Of a DNA stretch of 64,000 nucleotides, positions 22,840-33,292 are shown piece by piece (the stretch's first letter is position 1; the number at the start of each line of letters is the position of its first letter). The DNA is taken from the NCBI GenBank assembly GCA_035610365.1, contig CM069433.1, positions 54,984,487 through 55,048,486 of the forward strand, in the 5' to 3' direction. Position numbers and translations under genes: made by a program. This DNA comes from Aquatica leii. Lineage: Eukaryota; Arthropoda; Insecta; Coleoptera; Lampyridae. Under the pieces are notes generated by a model. That model saw only the letters and a list, made by a program, of their open reading frames with translations. It made no database searches and was not told the DNA's origin.

Positions 22840-23400
22840 ATGTATGCGTTGTTGATTTTTATCGTAAATGATTATTTGCCATTATTAGTATTTCTTCGAC
22901 GATATATTCTAAATAAATACACCAATTACCTTAAAAATATCTTTAATAACTTATTTTTATTGTAGGGTGGGTGTTTTTCAACAAATTGATCATGATCGTA
23001 ACGTTGAATTGACTGTCCAGGCCCACTTCTTTATTTGCGTAATGGCTTAACTTAAAAGACTAGATGTGTTGTCTAACGGCTATTTAAACATAATTGCCAA
23101 GTTTAGCACGTAAATCTTTTAGAGAGTTCAACTTATTTCCTTGCATACCTGAGGCTTGTAAGGCCAAACGCTCCATCTAGGTTATCCATGAACTACAACA
23201 CAAGTAGTTGAACTTTATACGGTGCTTAATGCTTCTTCAAGACAATCGTTTTAAATTGCCTAAAGAGGGGTAAAATGAAAAAAGACGTAACTCTACGTCA
23301 TCATCGTCTAGTAGTACGACGATGTCATATGCTCATCAACAGAAAGTAGCAGCATCAACACCAGTAATGTTACGTATCAACACAAACGTAAACCGCAAAG
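22840..23400. other. Unassigned sequence, possibly decayed retroelement coding
   Basis: The plus strand gives short protein-like pieces (for example LPKEG then RRNSTSSSSS at 23,255-23,310) just before the open frame at 23,407. They could be the gag region of the Gypsy fragment downstream, but no diagnostic motif is present. Confidence 0.25.
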
Positions 23401-23406
23401 AAAATA

Positions 23407-23754
23407 ATGACGAAAAATAAATCTGTAAATTATTACAATCCGTGTCAGTTCCACAACAAACAGACCATTACAATACGTAACCATATATCAGAATGCGATT
23501 CTAAATTAATAGATGTTGTCAATTGGATTGCCATAACTCAATATATTCCAATTACTTATAAATGTTCTGATAATTTTGTTATATATCAAGCTTTAAATAA
23601 ACTAAGAAGTACCGATAAAACGGCGAAAATTAACAGATTAGAATTGAATTTTACTAACGCGGATAAGGTTTCTTTGATTATCGATGATGTCAATGATAGC
23701 GATGTAAGTGCGTTAATTCAAGCTTCAAATATTAATGATCGCAGCGCTTATTAA
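23407..23754 (+). CDS. Unrecognised 115-codon open frame, possibly retroelement-derived
   Basis: The frame is uninterrupted for 115 codons in AT-rich sequence and begins MTKNKSVNYYNPCQFHNKQT. The C-x2-H spacing and the following IRNHISECD recall the degenerate zinc-binding patches of some retroelement gag proteins, but that is weak. The rest (ALNKLRSTDKTAKINRLELN, VSLIIDDVNDSDVSALIQAS) matches no family I know. It lies about 0.6 kb upstream of a Gypsy integrase fragment on the same strand, so it may be part of that element. No splice or promoter signals are evident, and whether it is expressed is unknown. Confidence 0.35.
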   Translation: MTKNKSVNYYNPCQFHNKQTITIRNHISECDSKLIDVVNWIAITQYIPITYKCSDNFVIYQALNKLRSTDKTAKINRLELNFTNADKVSLIIDDVNDSDVSALIQASNINDRSAY

Positions 23755-24329
23755 AAAGATACAATACATACAACCAAAGACAATTCACATCAAAACCCAT
23801 ACAATAATATAATTAATTAGCCAAATAGTTCTTAAATTAACTATAATAGTCTCACAGGCCAAGATCGTGTCATATATACGTTCACATCGTGAACAAACAT
23901 GCAATTACTGTAACATTAAACGTCCTATGGAAAAAAATGTTTACGTAGGCAAAAGCATGTTGAACCAAATAACTATTTTAACACAAAAATTGTAAAGTAT
24001 TTGACAAATAACCAATATAAAACTAAAATCGTAAATCTTGATTAAAAAACAGGTTTTTCATCTAAAATTATATAAATCATAATAATACTTTGGCTTTTGG
24101 CTTTGAGTTTGAAAGTAAATGTTATTAATAAATTTTCGTATTCAAAACTTTAAACTACAAAGAAAACTCTTCAAAAATATCTCTTTATCTAGATTTTTAA
24201 GAAACGGTACAAAATATTTATATATATCGAGTCTTGTTTACATTGTTATCACAAAAAAATCCTGGTTATTTACAAGCTCTTTTCCAGCAGGGTAGACCTC
24301 ATCATACTTTTCATTTTGATCGCTTTAGA

Positions 24330-25012
24330 TTCTTTTTAGAAACACAGATGGTTAATAAATAACTACCAAGAATTTTCAATGCGTTTTCAAAATTCACTTA
24401 TCTCAAAGCAATACTAGACACGTCTTCCATGCATGTACTAAGAAAACTAGAAGAAATATTTCCGATGTTCGGAAACCCAAGATGACTGATAACAGATGCA
24501 GCTAAAGCATTTACTTCTATCGTTTTTAAATAGTTTAAATAGAGTAAAAGTATTAAACAACAACTGTCCAAAAGAAACAAACAAGTAGAACGAATTAACA
24601 AACTGATACTTGATTCGTTGGTTACTATACGTACAAACACCGAAGACAATTGGGACAAATATAATTCACAAATTTTGCAAGGTCTAAACAGCACCAGACA
24701 TCGAATAACAAAATACACGCTTGCAATACTTTTGTTAAGTTTTTACTTTAGAACCGAGAACGATATCCACGATGTGGATAAAGAAGGCATGGCAAGTATC
24801 ACAAAAATTCACAACGGGACAACTAAAAATCTTAAACACTTGATAAAGCAAAACTTGTGATTTAACAAGAAACAAATACTATCAATAATATATCAAGTCG
24901 GCGATCTAGTATTGACAAAAATTACTAGCTTTGTTGCTACCAGTGACAGCAAAAAGCTTCTACCAAAGTTCAGAGGCTCTTTCAAAATTGTAGAAATTCT
25001 ACCAAGTATTAG
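24330..25012 (+). pseudogene. Ty3/Gypsy integrase core and C-terminal fragment
   Basis: The plus strand reads NAFSKFTYLKAILDTSSMHV, then EIFPMFGNPR and LITDAAKAFTS (second catalytic Asp region), a region with stops, then KQVERINKLILDSLVTIRTN (the catalytic Glu in VERIN), EDNWDKYNSQILQGLNSTRH and ENDIHDVDKEGMAS. It ends with YQVGDLVLTKITSFVATSDS and KKLLPKFRGSFKIVEILPS, the C-terminal chromodomain-like patch (VGDLV, K---K-RGPF-I). The first Asp region is degraded. The frame is lost at about 25,013 where different repeat sequence begins. The open frame 24,618-24,860 is its best-preserved part. Confidence 0.85.
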
Positions 25013-25075
25013 CTCTCGTTGAAAAAATTTAGCCTTTGTTGGCTAAAATTCGCATTTGCTTGCTTTGCTGGCAAT

Positions 25076-25916
25076 ACCCAAGTAACAATTTTATATTTTA
25101 TAACGTTTAAGAGAACCTTTACAAAACAAGATTTATAAAACAACTTTTGTCCTAAGAACGTAACTAAAACGTTCTTACAGTAGCTATAAATGCAAAATGC
25201 AGACATATTTCTAAAAAATATTCGTTTTTTAACGTGTTTTATAAAGCCAACAAAACACTGCGATCCCTTCATTATTAATTCTTCGGAATGAATTATTTTA
25301 GCTTCTTCGACAAACGGTTGTAAATATGCTGGAAAATCAGGTGATTTTTTCTTACACCGGTATATCCGAATTGTTTTATAACTATATTTAACACAATAAT
25401 GTTGCGCTTTAATAGCAGTATTGCTCTATAACTGCTTTTCTTTTATTTTATAACTGAGGGTTTGTGTAGTTTCAATTAGAAGTTATATTGGAACTTTCGT
25501 TATGAGTAATCTGATGCAGAAAACAAAATTGTTATAAAATATTACTAATACAACAATTATATAACGTAGTCACATACTTTATTAGAACAGTTGTCTAAAA
25601 CAGTTTTAAAGTGATAAATTACATAACTACATAGTTATAATAAATCAATTAATATTTGTAAGGGGTGAATGTCTTATAACCAATATTATATAAACGTTTA
25701 CAAAACACGTTTATACTTATCTCATAAGCAGTTTTATAACTTTGTTGTAAGAACGTTCTAAACATCGATTTTAAAAACAATTTTGAATAGATAACAAAAT
25801 AATCTTCCAGACAACTTTAATAGAACCACTTTACATTTAGAGAGCAACAACATAACTACAAAGAAATTGAGAAATTTACTAACTTAAGAATTATAAAACC
25901 ACTTTGTTACTTGGGT
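25076..25916. mobile_element. Inverted-repeat element, 841 bp, ACCCAAGTAACAA termini
   Basis: ACCCAAGTAACAA at the left is exactly mirrored by TTGTTACTTGGGT at the right. The interior has no transposase and is rich in GTTATAA/TTATAAC words, suggesting subterminal binding repeats. It truncates the Gypsy integrase fragment on its left. Flanking sequence on both sides contains CTGGCAA words (25,066, 25,930, 25,950), so it may sit in a small local repeat. Target duplication not resolved. It is similar at its tips to the 20,326-22,104 element. Confidence 0.7.
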
Positions 25917-25919
25917 AGT

Positions 25920-27876
25920 TAGCATTCGCTGGCAAAAACTAACACTTACTGGCAAAATTGCTCTGGATGGCAACCGATAGTATGTTAAAACTAAAGGTTG
26001 CTTTCAATGATTAAAAAAGTCTTACTAATATACTTTTTATTTTATCATAGGCACAACATTGAGATATGTTTGTGTGTTTCAGTTTTATCCTTGGACCAGT
26101 ACTATCTGCATCGAGGACAAATATCACTGCAGCATGACCGTATACACGCTGAACAGAACGTAGTCGTTTATATAAACATACAAACATAACATACGTAAAA
26201 TTAAACGTACCTACTCATAATTCAATCCATTTCGTGTTTTAGCTTTTGAATCATCTAATGGAACAAAATCTTACCTTATATTGTCTAAAAATTTTTCTTT
26301 TTTTTTTAACCAACTTTATTTTGAAACAATAATAATCTATAAAACTCAATAAAATTAGATACGTTGTGGTCACGATATTATTAACTACTTAATGATTACG
26401 AGAGACATGAGTGTTTTTTTTTGTTAGTGCTAAAAATTAAACCAAAAACATGTTTGCATAAAATTCAAGTAAACATAAACGTAATCACGATAGCATTTAT
26501 AGAAAAAAATGTAAACTTAATCATGTAGAACTATAGAAATTATCTTTAATCTACCTAACCAATTGTGTGATAATTTTTTTGTCTTTAAGATTTAAATGAA
26601 CTTAGTTATATAATAATGTCTTAATTTACATATATCTTTCAATAAACTGTAGTATAACGCATTCTTTTTGTAATTAGTACGTGACCTTTTAAAAATCATT
26701 TAGTTTAGTGACATTAGATTTGATAATTACAAAATTAATATATAATTAATTGTAAAACATGACATTTACGCAAGTGCAAATTTGTTCTTTTTAAAGAATG
26801 AAATATCTATTATTTTTAATATTTTTGCATTTTTAAATTTAATATGTATATGTCATTAATATGTGAAAATTCAACGATTAACATTTAACAGTTTGTAAAA
26901 ACTGACTTTGACCAAAATACATAAATTAAAACATTATTGCAAACTAATTATATGCGTTTTAGATATCTTTAAAACACAATAAGTGTTAATGCATGGAAAT
27001 GTAGAATTATAAACGTTTATGTTTTGTTTACTTATTTAACATTATGTAAAAATATTTGAGGTATTATAATATTGTTTTGTTTTCCTAATTATTTGCGACT
27101 GATGAATTTACCTCAATTTGTAATATTTAATACCATTACTCATAAACAACAATAATTTAAAACTAATTTGATAGATTATTAGAACATGCAACACGTTTTA
27201 AAGTTTAAGAAAGTCGGGATACTGCATTAATATCTAATTTAAAATTCTCCTATAACACGTATATTGTGACACACATTTTTTAAATTTATTTTCACCTCAA
27301 TTATTTTGGTGTTAAAACTGTTATTTATTAAATGTTTTTAGCTTGGATATAATATGTTAATTATTTTTATGTAGTTTTTTATCTATCCTTACGTTATGTT
27401 TATGCATTTACACCAAATTGCAGTTTCAAATAGGTTATTGTATGTTATGTATTGCATTGCATTTTATTATTTCATACCTTCAATTTCTAGTTTGTTTTCT
27501 TTTATTTTGTGTACTATGTGTAAATAGCAATAAACACGAATGTTTTCTGTATTGAATTTTTTGGCATCTTGATCGTTAGATGTATAAACTTCAAATAACA
27601 TCTGTGATTGCAATAATGAAATTATATTTAAACTGTTAAAAGTATTGACCGTTTTTCATCAAGCAGCTGCAGTTTATATTTTGTAGCATTTATGTAATTA
27701 AATGATATTATATTATCTAAACAATAGTGCTCAAAATAAGATTGTTGTACAAATCACATCAGGTCAAAATGATATTGGACGAACGTGGTTTATAATAAGA
27801 TATTCATACATTTGGTTCTGTTAATCTTAATCTCAAAAATCATTAACGTTTTTGCTGACGATGAAATGAAGATACA
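25920..27876. other. AT-rich sequence, no recognised gene
   Basis: CTGGCAAAA words recur just after the inverted-repeat element; beyond that I see no sustained reading frame, repeat or RNA signature. The frame at 25,998-26,189 is short and lacks a signature. Confidence 0.4.
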
Positions 27877-27879
27877 CTA

Positions 27880-28037
27880 AAGGCGGGTTGCACAAAGCAA
27901 ATCAAAAATGTAACAACTGATTATTTCTCAAAACAATTGCTACATAGCCAATGAAACCACGTTTATTCGTGATGTAACAATTGATTTCAGAAATAATCAC
28001 TTGCTACATTTTTGATTTGCTTTGTGCAACCCGCCTT
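27880..28037. mobile_element. Palindromic MITE, ~158 bp, TA-flanked
   Basis: The first about 50 bases (AAGGCGGGTTGCACAAAGCA, then AATCAAAAATGTAACAA and TGATTATTTCT) are mirrored almost perfectly at the right end, which finishes TGCTTTGTGCAACCCGCCTT. A TA dinucleotide flanks each side. The size, near-complete palindromy and TA flanks fit a non-autonomous Tc1/mariner-type MITE, though the superfamily call is inference. Confidence 0.8.
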
Positions 28038-28164
28038 TAGTAAGGTAGCGCTAACGTGTTCAAAATTGACTTCGGAATTAATTTATTCAGAGGATCACAT
28101 ATGTTTAAAAGCCTTGTAAAGCAATTACTGGCTCATAGGTTTTCTATTCTATTATGCAAAAATA

Positions 28165-28678
28165 GCACAGGGAGAAATCTTTGTATATTGTATATTTGTA
28201 TTTTATTTACAATTGTTAATAAAAATTACACGAATTGGACCTGAAAAAGTGACAAGACCAATTTGTGAAGTTTTATTCATTTCATTTGTGTAGATTAAAT
28301 TGTGCAGTTTTTTTCCATTACATATAAACAATTTTTACATTTCAAATTGATCGCGGCATATCAAAATTTGTTTAAAAAATGGTCTAAAACGAATGGTAAA
28401 GTTTTTCACAATGTTGTCATCCTTTTTTTAAAACTATGCTTGAAGTATTTTTACCCAATGGTATATTAAATGTCTAATAGCGTTAGATTATCTAGATACA
28501 TATTCTGTTTGGTTAATTTTGCACAATATTGTGCAAATTATTATTATTTCGCATAGCTTTTTATTGTACAACTTTATGCATCTTGGTTAAATGTTATTTA
28601 CTTAAAAGTAACATATATTGAGTGAATTCTCAATAAAACGTTGCAAATCTTAAGAGCATTATTTTTAATTTATATTTA
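28165..28678 (+). repeat. Direct copy of the outer arm of the 30.2-31.9 kb inverted repeat
   Basis: Blocks such as GGAGAAATCTTTGTATA, AAAAAGTGACAAGACCAATT, ATGCTTGAAGTATTTTTACC, AATGTCTAATAGCGTTA, TTGTACAACTTTATGCATCT and TTAAGAGCATTATTT occur here in the same order as in 30,165-30,650. In inverted orientation they occur in 31,360-31,887. It diverges by scattered substitutions and stops where the arms go on to their coding-like part. It is therefore a third, shorter copy of the same repeat. The frame at 28,056-28,244 overlaps it and is not a gene. Confidence 0.85.
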
Positions 28679-28689
28679 GCATCTTATAG

Positions 28690-28793
28690 CTAATAATTAA
28701 TATACCTAAAACTAAGCAATAAAAATTTATATAAAAAAAATCTAATAATTAATATACCTAAAACTAAGCAATAAAAATTTATATAAAAAAAAT
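28690..28793 (+). repeat. Two identical 52-bp tandem units
   Basis: Units at 28,690-28,741 and 28,742-28,793 are effectively identical, starting CTAATAATTAATATACC and ending TATATAAAAAAAAT. Their identity, in a region of otherwise decayed repeats, suggests a recent local duplication. Confidence 0.85.
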
Positions 28794-28849
28794 TTAAGTA
28801 AATGACAATCACAAAACTATAAAAAAATTGAACATTGTACAACAAAGGT

Positions 28850-28880
28850 TTGAAAAAGCTTACGAGCTAAGCGAAACGTC
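28850..28880 (+). ncRNA. Hammerhead-like 3' motif, copy D
   Basis: The plus strand reads UUGAAAAA, then GCUUA pairing with UAAGC across a 5-base loop, then GAAACGUC. CUGANGA has decayed to UUGAAAA, but the stem and GAAACGUC are perfect. An AATAAA follows at 28,901-28,906, consistent with the 3' end of a retroelement whose coding part is gone. Confidence 0.4.
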
Positions 28881-28899
28881 ACAAAAAAGTCAGGTTTTA

Positions 28900-30160
28900 A
28901 AATAAAGAAAAAAATGGTTTTTTAACCAAAACGCTGTTTTATTAAAAAAAAATCTTCAAAAATAATATTAATTACAAATACATTTTTAAAAAACAGCCTT
29001 AACCTCCTTATTATATAAAAAATAAATTATTTATTTATATTTAAATAGTACAAAACTAAAATAATTGTTTAAATATGGATAAAAACAATAAATACCTATA
29101 TCAACATTGGATAACGATCTACTAAACATTTTGAAAGATTATTATCTAATATTAATAAATAATAAGCCTATCTATTTTATTTTCTAACAGAACATCTTAT
29201 GGAGATGAAACCTTTGAGTTCAAATGTTGACTGAAAAAATGTTCAAACTAGTCAGAAAATACGGCATATAAGTATGTAAATCACTAACTTTAAAACAAGA
29301 ATGTTTATCCGATTCAATGTTGACCTCGAACGCATAATAATGTCTCGAGAAGTGTGTCATCGTCTTGGTTTTAAGTAACCGCATTTAGTAGAAACGCCTG
29401 AAAATGCAGATTCGTACTTATGGAATAAATGACAATGCGTTAAATAATGTTACATTATTACTACTCCTACTATTATTTAATTACAATAAAGGGCATGCAC
29501 TAAACCATATTACTAGTAAAACATGTAAAAAAACATAATACTTACATGAACAATTCTACTGAAGAGCAGTACTCGATGTCCCAATTTCATAAATATTGTG
29601 ACAAATTCCAACCAACTTGCACGTATAGGTCCAGATAACGTAAGTGTCATCATTAGCGTCTTTACATACAACGCGTTGTCGCCTGATTTTTTTAGAGGAA
29701 ACAATCACCATAAAAAATTACTGCTATTCTACAGTTCGTTCAAGTTTTTTCTTTATTCCGAGTTTAAAAGAATTTCATAATCTTATTGTAATATATATTA
29801 TCAAAGCTGTACAAGAAACTAAAAGAAAATTGTGCAAAATACTAGCACATTGTTGTCGAATACAAAGCATACTAAAGTTTATAATATTTTTCAAACGATT
29901 TGTCAAATGAAACTTCATAGCCTATTTATCCAAACGTATTAAATAAAAGCGTGCAAGCCTATGGTATAAATATAAACAATTGTAGTAATATCATCAACAA
30001 TACAGTTGTGCAAAATTGTGATACATCATTTCTCTCTGTGAGTGCTGCAGTTACTCAGCATTATTTAAGTCACTCACTAGTAAAATGAACGATTGATCAT
30101 CGATCTTAAACTATGCAACTAATGCAAATTTATGACACCAAAATTGCTTTCAAAAGTGTA
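28900..30160. other. AT-rich sequence, no recognised gene
   Basis: Three overlapping frames at 29,513-29,910 (both strands) share no family signature. Nothing else is recognisable. The stretch separates the direct copy of the repeat from the two inverted copies. Confidence 0.35.
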
Positions 30161-30699
30161 ATTAAGTACACAAAGAGAAATCTTTGTATATTTTATCTAC
30201 AATTGTTAATCAAAAGTACACAAATTGGGTCTGAAAAAGTGACAAGACCAATTTGTGCAGTTTCATTGCATTCATTTGTGTAGATTAAGTTGTACAGTTT
30301 TTTTTCATTATATATAAACAATTTTTATATTTCAAATTGATTGCACCATATCACAATTTGTTTAAAAACTGATATAAAACGGATAGTAAAGTTTTGCACA
30401 ATGTTGTGATACTTTTTTAAAACTATGCTTGAAGTATTTTTACCCAATGGTATGTTAAATGTCTAATAGCGTTACGTTATCTAGATCCATATTCTCTTTG
30501 GTTAATTATTATTATTTTGTTTAGTTTTTTATTGTACAACTTTATGCATCTTGGTTAAATGTTATTTACTTAAAAATAACATATATTGGGTAAATTGTCT
30601 ATAAAACGTTACAAACCTTAAGAGCATTATTTATTTATATTTAAATGGTATACTTATTTTTTTCTTCGAGGGATATCTTAAAATTCCATTACTTCTTGT

Positions 30700-30865
30700 T
30701 ATCGATTCACTCCAGATTTTTTTATAAATGTGGTTGATTTGCCCGTTGCTACAGCAGCTAGTTTGGTTGCCTTCTCTAAAGGGAGAATTTATCGAAAAAC
30801 TTCACAACATTTTTAATAATGTTTCTTGCCTCGAAATGAATGGTTTTCTTCGATTTCGATTTCAT
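30700..30865 (-). pseudogene. Transposase N-terminal helix-turn-helix fragment, left arm
   Basis: The minus strand starts with ATG at 30,865 and reads MKSKSKKTIHFEARNIIKNV and VKFFDKFS before a stop; a shifted frame continues EKATKLAAVATGKST and TFIKKSGVN. The pattern K-K-IHSEAR-II-NV-KF followed by KA---AAATG-S--TI--I resembles the N-terminal DNA-binding region of insect IS630/Tc1-like transposase proteins. No catalytic domain follows. The assignment is from pattern memory and should be treated as moderate. Confidence 0.5.
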
Positions 30866-31149
30866 GTTGATAAATAACAGGTGAAACAATACAGAAAGTA
30901 AGTAATGTAAAAAATCTCCATCAGAAATTAGCTGTTGTTCGTAGAATTAACGCTGGAATTAAATACAGAATTTAAAGTAAACAATGAGGTTAAACTACAA
31001 AGGTTACACTTAACCCAAAGGCTTAACCTCACTCATTACTTTAAATTCTGTATTTAATTCCAGCGTTAATTCTACGAACAACAACTAATTTCTGATGGAG
31101 ATTTTTACATTACTTACTTTCTGTATTGTTTCAGCTGTTATTTATCAAC

Positions 31150-31315
31150 ATAAAATCGAAATCGAAGAAAACTATTCATTTCGAAGCAGGAAACATTATT
31201 AAAAATGTTGTGAAGTTTTTCGATAAATTCTCCTTTTAGAGAAGGCAACCAAATTAGCTGCAGTAGCAACGGGCAAATCAACTACATTTATAAAAAAATC
31301 TGGAGTGAATCGATA
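31150..31315 (+). pseudogene. Transposase N-terminal helix-turn-helix fragment, right arm
   Basis: This is the mirror copy of the fragment at 30,700-30,865. It reads the same KSKSKKTIHFEAGNIIKNVV stretch, then ATKLAAVATGKSTTFIKK in a shifted frame. The start ATG has become ATA (31,150-31,152), and one Arg codon of the EAR box reads Gly. Both arms share the frameshift region after the KFFDKFS segment, so the frameshift predates or was homogenised with the duplication. Confidence 0.5.
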
Positions 31316-31889
31316 ACAAGAAGTAATGGAATTTTAAGATATCCCTCGAAGAAAAAAATAAGTATATAAAATAAGTATACCATTTAAATATAAATTAATA
31401 ATGCTCTTAAGGTTTGTAACGTTTTATTGACAATTTACCTAATATATGTTATTTTTAAGTAAATAACATTTAACCAAGATGCATAAAGTTGTACAATAAA
31501 AAGATAAACGAAATAATAATAATTTGCACAATATTGTGCAAAATTAACCAAAGAGAATATGGATCTAGATAACGTAACGCTATTAGACATTTAACATAAC
31601 ATTGGGTAAAAATACTTCAAGCATAGTTTTAAAAAAGTATCACAACATTATTGTGCAAAACTTTACTATCCGTTTTAGATCAGTTTTTAAACAAATTGTG
31701 ATACGGTGCAATCAATTTGAAATATAAAAATTGTTTATATATAATGAAAAAAAAACTGTACAATTTAATCTACACAAATGAATGCAATAAAACTGCACAA
31801 ATTGGTCTTGTCACTTTTTCAGACCCAATTTGTGTACTTTTGATTAACAATTGTAGATAAAATATACAAAGATTTCTCTCTGTGTACAA

Positions 31890-33280
31890 AGGTACTGTCC
31901 TATATAGTTTCATCTTTTTCTCTCAAATCGTTGTACAATATTTAAGTATTTACTGCACACATATGGAAGCATATATAAAAAAGTTTCTTCTACTATTTAT
32001 TTGATTTTTTGTCGTAGTCATACAATTCGACAAGCTGATCTGTCCTGTCAACTTTTTCCATCTTCTGACGATGAAATGAGAGCTTCAAGGCATTTAAGCA
32101 ATTACTGTACGCCAGTTTTTATTTTCTTAGAAACTGTAGTTCTAGAGTTTATAACATGAACAACAACTTCTTTTAGGTTTCGCATTTTTTACACAATAAT
32201 CCACTATTAATACATCAAAATACAGACTGGCCGCATTGTAATTTTCCTTTCATTGCTGACATGTTTTTTTCTATTTGACATGACAGTTCCTATAGCAGTA
32301 AAATTTAATGTTTCTAACAAATGCACGTTTGTAAAAAAAAACGATCAAAGCTAAGCTACTTATCACTTTTTTGTACATTGAATTCTTTGTCGCACTACAT
32401 GTTCATATCATATATGCAGCCAGAACCGGCATTAAATCTAAGTCATAGCTTAACACCCTTTTTCGGTCGTTTTTCTGAAGACGCAAAATAAAGTTTAGAA
32501 ACGAAAGTCAGGAATTAATCTCAAGACATAGTTTTTTCTAATACACGGTTACCTAGTGACTCTACTGCTAAAATAATGCTTGAGCACAAGCAACTTACTG
32601 TATGACATAAAAATACATATAATTATTTTTTGCATTTCTCCTTTACCAATTTTTTCATGTTTTCTGACGTTATTAACATTTTCAAACGTTTGATTTTTGC
32701 ATTTTACAAATTGTCAGTATAGTGATAGAGAAAATATTTTATGGAAGATTTGAATTAGGTGTGAATGCAATTTTCATTTATTTTACAATTTCTGTCTGTG
32801 TTTCTAAGAAACATTTTTTTTTGCTTAAAGAAACTAATCGTTTTAAAGAATGAATTCTAAAGTACGGTTGATCCAGCTTAAATCATTTTAGTTTGCTTTA
32901 ACCTAGATATGCCTCTCGGTAAGTCGTTTTTATTTTTAAATAAATAATTCGTTTTTAAATCGCTTGCTACTACGGCCACTTACTTTAGTACAAGTGTGAT
33001 GCATTAAGAAATAACTGATGATTTACTTTCCTAAAAATGGAGTGCAGTGACATCAGATTTGCAGGTTGAGTTTTGTTTACAATTATTAGAATATATTTTT
33101 CACATATTGATTAATATTGCATCGTAAATTTTGTAGTTTCACATAAGCACTAAATAATGTAAGGTTAGATTCGTCTGCTTCCTTTTACAGTAATTTATTT
33201 GTGTCCGTCCTATATGTAGGACGCTAGTCAAATGTGACAATAAATTTGATAAAAATCATTTATTTTAGAGATTTAACACG
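31890..33280. other. AT-rich sequence, possible piggyBac 5' flank
   Basis: No reading frame or family signature. A short palindromic word (GTCCGTCCTATATGTAGGAC, 33,204-33,223) lies about 70 bases before the piggyBac start and could be a subterminal site. A TTAACACCC word near 32,450 is the only TTAA-plus-CCC candidate terminus; I could not match it at the other end. Confidence 0.3.
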
Positions 33281-33292
33281 GAGGCGTTAGCA

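Larger units (their letters stand above)
30165..31887. repeat. Long inverted repeat, ~830-865-bp arms, 29-bp centre
   Basis: The left arm (30,165-30,993) and right arm (31,023-31,887) are reverse complements across almost their whole length, with few substitutions and small indels (for example a repeated ATAAGTATA near 31,360-31,378). The spacer is only 29 bases. Outer edges are GTACACAAAGAGAAATC and GATTTCTCTCTGTGTAC. The outer about 480 bases of each arm match the direct copy at 28,165-28,678. The inner part of each arm encodes a helix-turn-helix-like fragment. If transcribed, it would give a very long RNA hairpin. The likeliest origin is two head-to-head copies of a DNA transposon, one partly deleted. 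Confidence 0.9.

Noticed and set aside
29513..29910. Three overlapping frames, two plus and one minus
   Set aside because: No recognisable domain in any, and no conservation hint; not enough to call a gene.
32479..32515. CTGAAGACGC...GAAACGAAAGTC resembling the hammerhead-like core
   Set aside because: The segment between CUGAAGA and GAAAC does not form a stem, and GUC is displaced.
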